Notes: generated by a model not told the origin, from the sequence alone. DNA of 64,000 nt from an uncultured Nitrospira sp. (GCA_902500825.1 CABVRX010000007.1:62001-126000); one strand, 5' to 3'; shown: positions 9,329 to 18,322, numbered from the stretch's first letter. Translations and numbers: made by a program.

Positions 9329-10864
9329 TCAGACATGCCGCTCAGCCTTCTCTCTCAGCACTCTCCGTAATTCCACCATCGCCAATGTGTCTCTCTCGCA
9401 ATACCGTAACAGCGCCTCCCGTATGGAATCCCGTTCTACCCAATCGCTTTCGAGAAAGACCATCCGATAGTATTCAGCTGCTGCCTGCCCTCCCTCTTGA
9501 ATCATGAGGTCGCCATATCCAAGCGACGGCACCACTGCCGGCAACACAGACTTAATCGAATATGATCCATTAAAATTAGGATGATAATAGTGACTCTTAA
9601 TAACAGGGAGCAGGTCCCATAGCCGCTTCACAATCGCTTTGAACGCCGATTTAAACTCGGGAAAGGTCTCCGCAAGTTGACGTAACAGGGCTTCCTCATA
9701 GGCTGAATAGACGACGATGCTTCCTTTCTCGCCAAGCGACTCGATCAAGGCCTCAGCCCACTGCCTGCGCGGCTCAGATGCCTCATTGTGAAGAAACTCC
9801 TGGTGCATCACGTCACCGGATTCGAGTTCAATGTGATTGGACCATTGAACCGGAAGAGACTGATAAGGCCTGGTAGAGGGAAACCTCGGCAGTGCCAACA
9901 TGACGGTCTCGGCATCGAGATGGTGGATGGGATAACTGACGGAATGAAGGATCCGACCTAATTCCGGTGACGTCCACTCGACGTTGTTTTTGACCTTCCT
10001 TTGTACATCCGACAGCCTTGTTTCATTCGGAATTTCGTCGATCGTCATGATGCCTTGCCGGACAAGCTGACCGACAATCTCTTTCTTGCCCGGCAGATGA
10101 TAGATCCAACGCGTCGGTTTTTCCTTCGTACAGTGAGTCCAGAAAGGACATTCATAGGGCGTGTGACAATGCTGATCGGGTTCGATCATCGGAGCCCGCG
10201 ACTCCAACAAAAGGGCTTTCATGGCGGCCAATCGTGCCGGCACCAGCCCTCGACGATCGGTCACAGCTTCCGATACGTCTTCAATCGAGAAGAGTGCCTT
10301 CAGATCAACCTCCCCGCCTTGATAGAAGTATCCCGTATCGATATGCATCAAACAGGTCGCATCAAGCCTCACGCCGGCCCCTTGGACGACGTGGCGTTGG
10401 ATAGCGAGGTCATCAAGGTGAACATCTTTCACTCTGGTCGATGACTTCACCTCGATCAAACGCCAGGACGACGATCCTTTCTCACCGTTTTGCACACGTT
10501 CTAAAATATCCACGCGCACGAGCACCCCATCATATTCGAAGGCCCCTTCGAAGATGGCGGGGATCATAGGATCTTGAAGCAAGGTTGCGGTCTCTGCGAT
10601 CGCCGCTTCTCGCTGACGGAATCCCGATTTGACCAACACACCGCCCTGAAAACGCTGCTGCGCGAGAACTCCGATCTCGGTTCCCATGTCTAAGATCGCC
10701 TGCGTCGACGCATCTGGCGGCGTTGCCAGTGCAGGCTGATGAATCTCCAGATAGAGCCGCTTGTGACATTGCAAGCCCGAGAGGTATTTCGATTTTGATA
10801 AGCGAGGTGGTGCGAATGTCGTGGAGGATCTGTTGTGAGCGTCAGCCATCGTCATGCTGTTCAC
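9329..10864 (-). CDS. DUF2779 protein: Cas4/RecB-like nuclease fused to a DnaQ-like exonuclease domain, 511 aa
   Basis: The N-terminal half has PD-(D/E)XK features: D119 in LVRVDIL, and E138-V-K140 in LIEVKSST. Cys33 (GLQCHKRLYL) together with a CHTPYECPFWTHC cluster near residue 240 gives the four-cysteine pattern expected for an iron-sulfur cluster as in Cas4/AddB-type nucleases. The C-terminal half contains HLDAET, a YSAYEEALL helix and LRYCERDTLAMVEL, consistent with a DEDD-type 3'-5' exonuclease fold. No CRISPR array or cas gene is nearby. A DNA-processing or defence role is inferred from domains only. Confidence 0.75.
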   Translation of the reverse strand: MNSMTMADAHNRSSTTFAPPRLSKSKYLSGLQCHKRLYLEIHQPALATPPDASTQAILDMGTEIGVLAQQRFQGGVLVKSGFRQREAAIAETATLLQDPMIPAIFEGAFEYDGVLVRVDILERVQNGEKGSSSWRLIEVKSSTRVKDVHLDDLAIQRHVVQGAGVRLDATCLMHIDTGYFYQGGEVDLKALFSIEDVSEAVTDRRGLVPARLAAMKALLLESRAPMIEPDQHCHTPYECPFWTHCTKEKPTRWIYHLPGKKEIVGQLVRQGIMTIDEIPNETRLSDVQRKVKNNVEWTSPELGRILHSVSYPIHHLDAETVMLALPRFPSTRPYQSLPVQWSNHIELESGDVMHQEFLHNEASEPRRQWAEALIESLGEKGSIVVYSAYEEALLRQLAETFPEFKSAFKAIVKRLWDLLPVIKSHYYHPNFNGSYSIKSVLPAVVPSLGYGDLMIQEGGQAAAEYYRMVFLESDWVERDSIREALLRYCERDTLAMVELRRVLREKAERHV

Positions 10865-10922
10865 AAAACAATCGACAATTTCTCACAAGGGGCGGTACGG
10901 AACTCTGTTAGGATAGCGCCCC

Positions 10923-12248
10923 ATGGGCAACGCTGTCACCCAGATCAGACGGTCCGTGATGATCTTGGCACTCCCCGTCACACTCACCACGTTTCTTCAA
11001 CGAGCTGAAGGCATTGTCGCCGTCCTCTTGGTCGGCGGGCTAGGAGCCACTTCTATCGCAGCGGTCGGCCTAGGGCAACTGTTGGCTTTCGTGGCCACGA
11101 CCCTGGTCTCCGGAATTTCGGTTGGGACGAATGTGATTGTCGCCCAATTGTGGGGAGCGCGGCGCCGACAAGACGCGGGGGAAGCAGCCCGTCACTTTTT
11201 ATGGCTTTCGATCGGCGTCTCTCTCCTGTTGGCCGGACTTGGGATAGCCGGCAATCAGTTCGTCATGCAGCAACTCGGCGCAGAATCCGCTGTCATTGAG
11301 ATCGCCCTCCCCTATTCGACCATCATCTTTCTTGTGATTCCCTGTACCGTACTGATTCAAGTCTTGTCGTCCATCCTCCAGGGTACAGGCGACACGAAGA
11401 CTCCCATGTATGGTTTAATCGGCGTCAACCTCCTCCATGTATGTCTTGCCTACCCCCTCATCTACGGTCGATGGGGAATTCCCGCATTAGGGCTCAAAGG
11501 CGCGGCCATCGCCGTCGGCCTGGCTGAGACGACAGGGATGCTCTATCTCTTGCTGCGTTGTCGCCCCATCTTGAAAGAGTCATCCACATTGCGTATGGAC
11601 CTGATTCGATCGATCTGGGAAGTCGGAGCATCCGTGTCCGGCGAACGGATCGTCCAACAGGCCGGCATCTTCATCTATACCAAACTCGTCCTCCTCTATG
11701 GCACAGTGGCCTATGCCGCGCATCAAGTTGGATTGTCGATTGAATCCTTTTCCTTCCTACCCGGCTACGGACTTGCCATTGCTGCCGCCACCATGGTGGG
11801 GCAAAGCATCGGAGCGGGCAAGTATACCAGAGCGAAACTGGAAAACTGGGAAGCCAACCGGCTGGCCATTGTGATCATGGCTGGGATGGGGTTCCTCTTT
11901 TTCTTCTTCCCCGACACGTTGCTTCGTGCGTTCACCACCGATGATGCGGTGATCGAGCTGGGAACAATGTTTTTACAAATCGTCGCCGTATTGCAAATCC
12001 CGCTGGCGCTCACCATGGTCCTGGCTGGATCGCTGCGTGGCGCCGGCGACACACGCTTCATTATGGGCGCGACGATGGTCGGCATGTGGGGCGTCCGCGT
12101 ACCGTTGGCACTCATCGCCGCCCTCTGGATGCGTCAATCCGTCTTTTATATTTGGACAGCGATGGTCGCTGACTGGACCGTGCGGATGGGGTTATTACTC
12201 TGGCGATATCAATCGGAACGGTGGCGGCAGATTCAAGTGATTCGCTAA
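10923..12248 (+). CDS. MATE family multidrug/cation antiporter, 441 aa
   Basis: About twelve hydrophobic segments in two related halves, with MATE-like signatures LSSILQGTGDTKTPMYGLIGVN and, in the second half, LAGSLRGAGDTRFIMGA. The family exports drugs or metabolites using H+ or Na+ gradients across the inner membrane. A TAGGAT eight bases before the ATG could serve as a -10 box or as a weak Shine-Dalgarno. The final codons, encoding QIQVIR, lie within a direct repeat that recurs at 18752-18785. Confidence 0.9.
   Translation: MGNAVTQIRRSVMILALPVTLTTFLQRAEGIVAVLLVGGLGATSIAAVGLGQLLAFVATTLVSGISVGTNVIVAQLWGARRRQDAGEAARHFLWLSIGVSLLLAGLGIAGNQFVMQQLGAESAVIEIALPYSTIIFLVIPCTVLIQVLSSILQGTGDTKTPMYGLIGVNLLHVCLAYPLIYGRWGIPALGLKGAAIAVGLAETTGMLYLLLRCRPILKESSTLRMDLIRSIWEVGASVSGERIVQQAGIFIYTKLVLLYGTVAYAAHQVGLSIESFSFLPGYGLAIAAATMVGQSIGAGKYTRAKLENWEANRLAIVIMAGMGFLFFFFPDTLLRAFTTDDAVIELGTMFLQIVAVLQIPLALTMVLAGSLRGAGDTRFIMGATMVGMWGVRVPLALIAALWMRQSVFYIWTAMVADWTVRMGLLLWRYQSERWRQIQVIR
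12214..12246. repeat. Left direct repeat (33 bp) bounding the 12.2-18.8 kb insert
   Basis: This is the 3' end of the MATE gene. It matches 18752-18785 with one indel and two mismatches; the last 18 bases, AGATTCAAGTGATTCGCT, are identical (12229-12246 and 18768-18785). Confidence 0.8.
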
Positions 12249-12254
12249 ACGATA

Positions 12255-12297
12255 GATCAGTCAATGTGAGAGGTTGAACTCACTGAGGAGACTGATC
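12255..12297. repeat. Nested inverted repeat / hairpin after the MATE gene
   Basis: GATCAGTC (12255-12262) pairs with GACTGATC (12290-12297), and inside it GTGAG (12266-12270) pairs with CTCAC (12279-12283). No T-tract follows, so it is a weak terminator candidate. It lies nine bases inside the left boundary of the insert and could be part of a recombination site. Confidence 0.45.
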
Positions 12298-12741
12298 AGT
12301 CAGATCTGGAACACAGTGCCAGCCGACACTCCTACATCATCGATGGAATGGCCACGAGTTCGGCGATGGCATTCGGATGATCGTGAGCGTAGAATCAAAG
12401 ATATGGAACAGATCTCATGCCGATATGACTATTCATCACCGTCACCTGAAACCTATTCACCTTCGCTCAATCATTCCGATCTGGCAACCTGAATGTCTTT
12501 CAATCCGTGATGATCGTTCAGACCAGTCATAGAGCAAGAATCCGCGTGGAGGAGAGCACCGAGGCCAAATCGGATAATCCACTGTACGCCAGCCTTCAGT
12601 GCTCTGAACGCTGATTGATCGAGTCTTGCTCAGCTTCATGAGGAAAAACTCCGCAGTAAGCCTTTGCTGCAATTTGGAACCTGCTTAATACTCCTTCACT
12701 TTCTTTGTCTTTACTTTCGCTCTTTCTTTCGCCACATCAAT

Positions 12742-12898
12742 ACTAGAACCTATCTCAACATCGATTGTTCAAAAGTCAGGCTCTTCCGACGGAGCGATAA
12801 GGTGATAGAAATCTCGCGCCAATTTCCGGCGCGCTCGATCTCTCTGAAGCCCGCATTTTGATTCTGAGATAGGCTCTAGTTTCGATCTCAGCATCGAT
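12742..12898. mobile_element. Small inverted-repeat element (MITE-like or IS remnant)
   Basis: ACTAGAACCTATCTCAACA (12742-12760) is an imperfect inverted copy of TTCTGAGATAGGCTCTAGT (12862-12880). A 14-base direct repeat ATCTCARCATCGAT occurs at 12752-12765 and 12885-12898. The ~120 bp body encodes nothing recognisable. If the termini are GAACC.../...GGCTC, a CTA duplication would flank it. No transposase is present in the window. Confidence 0.4.
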
Positions 12899-13280
12899 GT
12901 GGATTTTCATACTTGTTCTCCAGCGTGGCACCCTCGACTTCGCAGACTAGCCGTCATGCCGCTGCGTCAACTCGGCTTCGGTGACCGTATCCGAGAACGT
13001 TTTCGTGACAGTCTTGCCTCCTCATCGAGTGATACTTGATATCGGCGTCCATCTCAACCTTGTTTGGTTCACTATTAGGCTGAGCTGATCGCGATCATAG
13101 TTTCTGATACAGCAGAATACGCAGAGTCAATATTCTGGAAACTTCTTGAGACACGCCCTTCTCCCTTCCGTTGCAATGAAATTCTGGTTCAAGCTTGCCT
13201 GACCATTTAAGAAAAACGGGACGTTCATACGTGATCGACCAGAACATTCTGGCTTTGGCGGCTTGCCTTTGGAAGACCCG

Positions 13281-13475
13281 TTATACTTCCTCTCCAAAAT
13301 CGAGAAATTCGTCGTAACAGCGACGGTGCCATATCCGGCAGACAGTATCCTGAGACCAACTTGTGTTGAACTCCACAACGACATGATCAGACCTAGGGTT
13401 CGCAGGAAGTCCGCAAGACGCGCAGGAAGCATCAGGAAGACTCTGTGATGGCTCCTCATGACCGTTGATATTCAT
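13281..13475 (-). CDS. Small zinc-finger-like protein, 64 aa
   Basis: Start is chosen at ATG 13475 because GAGGAGG sits five bases upstream; the frame is open further but without such a site. The product has C18-x2-C21 (SCASCGLP) and C46-x3-H50-x2-C53 (VCRIWHRRC), a plausible four- or five-ligand zinc site like a small treble-clef or LIM-like finger. Length and family are not recognised. It lies alone in the insert between the gene-poor left end and a membrane-anchored protein, all on the minus strand. Confidence 0.6.
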   Translation of the reverse strand: MNINGHEEPSQSLPDASCASCGLPANPRSDHVVVEFNTSWSQDTVCRIWHRRCYDEFLDFGEEV

Positions 13476-13609
13476 ACTTTCCTCCTCATTGACTGAATAC
13501 GGACCCCATAAGCTCAAACCGATGGGCCTTATGGCTACGGCTTATTCACCCGTATGACGGAACTTATCTTTCATTCTATCGTTCAGCCGGGACACTCTTG
13601 ATGGATTGG

Positions 13610-14077
13610 CTATTCGTTAATCGGACTTATCGGCTCCTCCTCATCCATTCCTGGCTCAACCAGGTATGAGAGCGAACGGATTGGGGCCAAAGCTGAATTT
13701 GAGTCAAGCAGTGATGGGACCACCTGATGCTTCAGGATGGAGATCACTTGACGGATGAGTTGCACAGCCAAGACTTGATTCGTTTCGAGGGCATCTGCTG
13801 CTTTGCGCAGCAATATTGATGCGTGCTTGAGAGATTGGCTCGGCGTTTTCAACGACTCCGAACGGTTTTCTTTGATAATGTTGACAGGAACAGCTTGAGC
13901 TTGCCTCTGCCGAACAGAGTTATCCTGCAAGGTCAAAACGGCCACAGACATCGCGGATCCTGGACTGGCTTCACGCTCCGGCGCACATCCTTTTTGAGCA
14001 AAGAACCACGTAATTGTGACCAACAGAGCAACTATCAGCAGGCGGTTGTTTCTAGACCAGTGCACAAGAGAGGTCAT
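13610..14077 (-). CDS. Hypothetical membrane-anchored protein, 155 aa
   Basis: ATG 14077 is preceded by AAAGGA at a proper distance, so I prefer it to upstream frame starts. The N-terminus has a positively charged start and one hydrophobic helix (LLIVALLVTITWFF), then a long hydrophilic region with a likely helical segment around residues 75-115 (HASILLRKAADALETNQ, VLAVQLIRQVISILKHQ). It would face the periplasm if the anchor is N-in. No family recognised. It is one of several small exported or anchored proteins in the insert. Confidence 0.5.
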   Translation of the reverse strand: MTSLVHWSRNNRLLIVALLVTITWFFAQKGCAPEREASPGSAMSVAVLTLQDNSVRQRQAQAVPVNIIKENRSESLKTPSQSLKHASILLRKAADALETNQVLAVQLIRQVISILKHQVVPSLLDSNSALAPIRSLSYLVEPGMDEEEPISPINE

Positions 14078-14504
14078 TGGAGCGTTCCTTTCGATTAGGA
14101 CATCATGCCACCGAGACATCGGTTGACCACTGCGGCATGGTGATGAATCAAGACGTCGGTCTCTCGCGCGTTGCCCACGTAGGCTTTCGGCAAGATGAAT
14201 TCGCCCTTTGTGCATGCGCTTTGATTTATAAGAATGAAATTATTCTCCTGTCGGATGTCGACAGCTATGGCTAACCTTTTTAGTCACTTTCGAACTTCGG
14301 TCTACAGCACAATTCGATGGTGAGTAATGCGTCCTCTGGTGATATCTTTTGATATCGGTACAATTTCTTCCTCTCGAACGAGATCGTACAGCTCTTCACG
14401 CCACGCACACCACGCGGCGCACGGCAATGGTGATCGAAGCATGAACGGCTCAGAGAAACACGCGCACCAAATCAACACGTAATCAAGATGTATAAGAACG
14501 GAGT
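14078..14504. other. 427 bases without a recognised gene
   Basis: I see no ORF with a good start on either strand. The last ~10 bases resemble the 3' flank of the paralogue at 18323. Confidence 0.5.
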
Positions 14505-14798
14505 CTATGCTTGGGGAGGATGAAAAACCGAGGTCACAAAGATAGGAAGATATGGCGACGATTGCCTCTCAGTGTAGGAACTCCATACGTATGACGCTTT
14601 TGGTTTCGTCACCGTTGCAGGGAAAGAAAAGTCTTCAGAAACAGATTCCGTGAATACATCGGACCATGCGACTAAACTGAACAAAGTGATCGGCATGCCG
14701 AGCATCTGCACCAGAACACAGAGGCAGAGAAAAAGAACCAGGCAGGTCGATCCCCTCATTCGAGGCACAACCTTCATTGTCTGACTGCCTGTCAACAT
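14505..14798 (-). CDS. Small exported protein, paralogue 1 of a three-copy family (~97 aa)
   Basis: A hydrophobic N-terminal segment (TCLVLFLCLCVLVQMLGMP) is followed by a conserved FTESVSEDFSFP block and a C-terminus ending FVTSVFHPPQA. The copy at 18323-18616 is nearly identical at both DNA and protein level, and a diverged copy lies at 17403-17702. Only this reading frame is conserved among all three, which argues that it is coding. The start is uncertain: upstream frame to GTG 14828, ATG 14798, or ATG 14777. A TATATT box lies nine bases before 14798. Function unknown; probably exported. Confidence 0.55.
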   Translation of the reverse strand: MLTGSQTMKVVPRMRGSTCLVLFLCLCVLVQMLGMPITLFSLVAWSDVFTESVSEDFSFPATVTKPKASYVWSSYTERQSSPYLPIFVTSVFHPPQA

Positions 14799-14967
14799 CG
14801 TACATGCAATATACCGTGGCTTCGTCACGCAGACAAGAGCCTACCACGACCTCCTAATCCTCACATACGAACGCGCCACGCATATCATTTGCTCCTGACA
14901 AAGCAGATTCAGATAATTCGATGGACGGAAAGAAACGATTCCGAGGTTTTCGGCAATGACGCCGCTT

Positions 14968-17223
14968 TTATCCATCCTCTATCAGAAACTCAATGCCTCC
15001 GGTGGTTACATCGTACATCGCCCCGACAATGGCGATGCGCCGTTCTTGAACCAGCTTGTCGAGCGTCCGACTTTGTTTGCGCATCTCCTTGACGACACGG
15101 AAGACATTCTCTCTGGCCACAGAATCCACGATCGCCACTGTGTCAGGCGCGGACGGCTCAGCAGTCATCTGCATCGAGACACTCTCTGCCGGACACCGGA
15201 TCTCATTGATAATGGAGTCGAAATGCTGACACCCTGTCGTTTCAGCCACAGTTTGAGGCAACTTCAAGAGTTTGACGGCAGCGGATACGGCCCCACATCT
15301 CGTGTGTCCTATCACGACGATGAGTTTTGCCCCTGCCACAGCGCAGCCGAATTCAGCGCTGGCGAGTACCTGTCCACTCGTGACGTTTCCCGCGATCCGA
15401 ATGCTAAAGATATCTCCCATCCCGAGGTCGAAAATTAACTCAACCGGTGTGCGGGAATCGATGCAGCTCAGTGCTACGGCTAAAGGATGCTGCGCCTCGG
15501 CCGTGGCCCTCACCTGGCGACTAAAATCTCTGGTAAGTCGCCGTCCGGCGCGCACCCTTTTATGCCCCTCCTTTAGAAGATTGAGGACCTGTTGCGGAGT
15601 GATGGTGTCTTGGATCTCGCGGGTCGAATAATCGACATATTGGATCTCATCCTCAAAGTTATGTTCACCTTGAAAGCCGACAAGGCTCACCTCCACGCCA
15701 TGGGCTGGTCCGGTTTGTTCCTTGAAGTCTCGAATCAAGCCCAGCACATCCGGATCGATGTAGTCCGTGTTCCGCGCATCTAGGAGGACGTGGCCATTGC
15801 GCGGCACTTCCTTCAGTACTTTGGAGAGGGCGGCGCGATTTAAAAAGCTCACCTGATTCGCCAATTCGACATGCACCACATCACCGCCCAAGTACTTTTC
15901 CACAAAGCGGTGTACTGGCCGACGCATGTTGCTGTTCAGGATGAAACCGATGGCCACGACGAGGCCAAGCACGATACCAATCAAGAGATCGGTGAATACA
16001 ATCGCCGTCACGGTCGCCGCAAACGGGATGAACTGATAGCGGCCCTGATTCCACATTTGTTTGACGAGAGCCGGACTGGCCAGTTTAACGCCGGTCACTA
16101 TCAAAATTGCCGCCAGACAGGATAACGGAATCATGTTCAGCCAGGTCGGTATGAGCGGAATACTGACCAACAGCAATGTGCCATGAATGATCGTAGCCAG
16201 TTTTGTTTTGGCACCTGCGTTGACGTTCACAGAACCACGGATGATGACTGAAGTGACCGGAATTCCGCCGACCAATCCACACACCATGTTTCCAATACCT
16301 TGGGCCAATAACTCTTGGCTCGGCGGTGAAGTCCGTTGCTGTAAATCAAGCCGGTCGACCGCCTTTAAATTGAGCAAGGTTTCGAGAGATGCCACGATGG
16401 CGAGGGTCATCGCAGCTGTATAGAGGGTCGGATTCGTCCACTGCGAGAAGTCCGGTCGTGGAAGGAGCCCGAAGAGCTCTCCCACACTACTCGTCACGGG
16501 CACCTGAACCAAATGGGTCGGCTCAATGACCCATGGCTCGCCAAGTTGCTCGAACCATAAGCCCGCTCCGATGCCGAACAATACTACTGCGACAGGAGCG
16601 GGAAAGAGAGACGTTTTCAGCGACTTCCAGTTGTCCCAGAGCACGAGTAGAGCAATAGAGATCAGACCGACTATTGCCGCCCCCAGTTGAATGTCTCCAA
16701 ACATACGAATGAGTTCGGAGAATGTCGTCTCCAAGTCCGGTTGGATGAAGGACATTTCACCTTCCGGGTCAGGATCGTGTCCCATAAGATGGGGAATTTG
16801 TTTCAAGATGATAATGACCCCGATGGCTGCCAACAGACCCTTGATCACACTGGTTGGAAAGAATTCGGATATGAACCCTCGTTTAGCGACACCGAGGCCG
16901 ATTTGGATCATCCCGGCAAGAATCAAGGCCATCAGAAACGCTGAAAATGATTCAAGCGAGAGGATTTGAGCGGCCACGACTGCCGATAACCCAGCGGCGG
17001 GACCGCTGACGCTGGTGTGCGACCCACTGAACAGTCCTACCAAGATGCCGCCGATAATGCCGGCCAACAACCCAGACAGCAATGGAGCACCGGAAGCGAG
17101 CGCAATCCCCAGGCACAAAGGGAGAGCGACGAAGAATACAACGAGGCCAGCCTTGATATCGGTTAGAACGGTGGCCGAGGAGACACCAGTCGTTGAAGAC
17201 ATGATAGCTTCTGATTCTTTCAT
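14968..17223 (-). CDS. SulP anion/bicarbonate transporter fused to STAS and beta-carbonic anhydrase, ~751 aa
   Basis: The N-terminal ~430 residues are a SulP transporter (LTDIKAGLVVFFVALPLCLGIA; many hydrophobic helices; GSHTSVSGPAAGLSAVV). A STAS-like domain follows (RAALSKVLKEVPRNGHVLLDARNTDYIDPDVLGL). The last ~180 residues are a beta-carbonic anhydrase with zinc ligands in SCIDSRTP (Cys and Asp of the CxDxR motif) and GHTRCGA (HxxC). Such fusions are known; the likely job is coupling HCO3- (or sulfate) movement to CO2/HCO3- interconversion. The frame is open to GTG 17244; ATGs are at 17223 and 17202, and none has a clear Shine-Dalgarno. It is the only large gene of the inserted segment. 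Confidence 0.85.
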   Translation of the reverse strand: MKESEAIMSSTTGVSSATVLTDIKAGLVVFFVALPLCLGIALASGAPLLSGLLAGIIGGILVGLFSGSHTSVSGPAAGLSAVVAAQILSLESFSAFLMALILAGMIQIGLGVAKRGFISEFFPTSVIKGLLAAIGVIIILKQIPHLMGHDPDPEGEMSFIQPDLETTFSELIRMFGDIQLGAAIVGLISIALLVLWDNWKSLKTSLFPAPVAVVLFGIGAGLWFEQLGEPWVIEPTHLVQVPVTSSVGELFGLLPRPDFSQWTNPTLYTAAMTLAIVASLETLLNLKAVDRLDLQQRTSPPSQELLAQGIGNMVCGLVGGIPVTSVIIRGSVNVNAGAKTKLATIIHGTLLLVSIPLIPTWLNMIPLSCLAAILIVTGVKLASPALVKQMWNQGRYQFIPFAATVTAIVFTDLLIGIVLGLVVAIGFILNSNMRRPVHRFVEKYLGGDVVHVELANQVSFLNRAALSKVLKEVPRNGHVLLDARNTDYIDPDVLGLIRDFKEQTGPAHGVEVSLVGFQGEHNFEDEIQYVDYSTREIQDTITPQQVLNLLKEGHKRVRAGRRLTRDFSRQVRATAEAQHPLAVALSCIDSRTPVELIFDLGMGDIFSIRIAGNVTSGQVLASAEFGCAVAGAKLIVVIGHTRCGAVSAAVKLLKLPQTVAETTGCQHFDSIINEIRCPAESVSMQMTAEPSAPDTVAIVDSVARENVFRVVKEMRKQSRTLDKLVQERRIAIVGAMYDVTTGGIEFLIEDG

Positions 17224-17402
17224 AAACAGGCCATTAGCGAACACACCTCTGGAATCGAGTTCGAATCTTTATTTTCAAACATGTTGGAGCACCATGAGCC
17301 TACCTCCATAGGCTGAAGCTGATCACCTATGCGGAAAACCACGTCCGTCAAATCCTCGCAACTAGTCACTACCATAGCGAAGCTCTACAGCCGGAGTTGG
17401 CT

Positions 17403-17702
17403 TCAAGCGGCATGTGCATCAAACCTATGATGCCGAGAAGATGAGGTAGGGGGTGGACGGAACACAGACGTGAGCAATAACGGCAGCTGAAGCACAGAGC
17501 GAAACTTGCTGAACAAGCGAAAGAAACGAGGTCTCTCGGACTCAAGCGACGGCGAGAGCGCAGAGAAGTCTTCGGAAATAGATTCCAATCCCGTGAACAG
17601 ATCCGAGTGCAACAAACCAAGGAGAGTGAACGGTGCCCCGAGCATCTGCGTCACCACACACAACGGAGCAACCTCACACATGCTACGCCTATTGCACGGC
17701 AT
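17403..17702 (-). CDS. Small exported protein, diverged paralogue 3 of the family (~99 aa)
   Basis: It shares the family blocks: VTQMLGAPFTLLGLLHSDLF against VQMLGMPITLFSL, then ESISEDFSALSP against ESVSEDFSFP, and LLLTSVFRPPPTSS against IFVTSVFHPPQA. The C-terminus is about ten residues longer. The N-terminal hydrophobic segment is shorter than in the other copies, so the start (ATG 17702 or 17681) is uncertain. It lies just upstream, in transcription direction, of the SulP-carbonic anhydrase gene. Confidence 0.5.
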   Translation of the reverse strand: MPCNRRSMCEVAPLCVVTQMLGAPFTLLGLLHSDLFTGLESISEDFSALSPSLESERPRFFRLFSKFRSVLQLPLLLTSVFRPPPTSSSRHHRFDAHAA

Positions 17703-18085
17703 GAGAAGCAGGTGATCTTTAAGCTGCTCTCATTACATGCAAACGCTATGCTGCCACACCCTCCACTCTCCTTCTTTATCGTATCGTCCAATTACCAAAA
17801 CGGACTCCATATGGTAACAAGCTCGTATGACGTTAGGAACCATTGTCTGAACAAAATTCAAGAACTGGCGGTGCAGATGAATCAATCGGCACACCACATC
17901 GAAGCCAGGATGCACTAAGTACGGAACTACACCTGAGATACAATCAACAATGGTTCCCGACGCCATACTCTGTGCAAGGAAGAGCACCGCGTCGTTTTCA
18001 GGCTATCCTGGACCTCTGGACGCTTTCAACGTCCTTGGAGTCATCGCACCTCTGAAATCACATTCACAGAGGTGTCTCAGTGCAG
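17703..18085. other. 383 bases without a recognised gene
   Basis: A minus-strand 84-codon frame (17733-17987) is present but has no ribosome-binding site or family features. I do not call it. Confidence 0.5.
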
Positions 18086-18175
18086 TTAACCCGCACTGAA
18101 AAGCGCGAACACAATGATCGCGAGCACAAAAACACCCAAAAAGATATAGGAGAGGGCATCGTTCATACCAGGCAT
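18086..18175 (-). CDS. 29-residue single-helix membrane microprotein
   Basis: ATG at 18175, stop TAA at 18088-18086. AGGAGG lies nine bases upstream of the ATG, an excellent ribosome-binding site. The product has a short polar N-terminus (MPGMNDALS) followed by one uninterrupted hydrophobic helix (YIFLGVFVLAIIVFALF) and a three-residue tail. Size and layout resemble small subunits of respiratory or transport complexes (CydX/CcoQ-like in style only), but no homology is claimed. It could assist the SulP transporter in the same insert; that is speculation. Confidence 0.6.
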   Translation of the reverse strand: MPGMNDALSYIFLGVFVLAIIVFALFSAG

Positions 18176-18322
18176 TGTGAGTCACCTCCTCGGCCGAGTC
18201 GGTTTATCCGGCATGTTGAAAATTCATCGAAAAATCTCAGCACCACGCCGGAGATTCTTCCGAACCTGCAACAAAAAAGCCCGATCACTGCACAGATCAG
18301 TGAATTGAAGGCAAAACGGATG

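Larger units (their letters stand above)
12249..13280. other. About 1 kb without a convincing gene, at the left end of the insert
   Basis: No ORF here has a plausible start and composition. It holds a nested inverted repeat just after the MATE stop (12255-12297) and a small inverted-repeat element (12742-12898). On the minus strand around 12905 a short frame with a GGAG box encodes KIHIDAEIETRAYL and then stops; it may be a gene fragment interrupted by that element. Confidence 0.5.

Noticed and set aside
13127-13459. Minus-strand 110-codon ORF
   Set aside because: It overlaps the 64-residue zinc-like gene in another frame; that gene has a far better ribosome-binding site and a sensible cysteine pattern.
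14635-14847. Alternative 70-codon frame of paralogue 1 (also open in paralogue 2)
   Set aside because: The frame is not kept in the diverged third copy, whereas the chosen frame is; Shine-Dalgarno spacing is also too short.
17733-17987. Minus-strand 84-codon ORF
   Set aside because: No ribosome-binding site and no domain or signal features.
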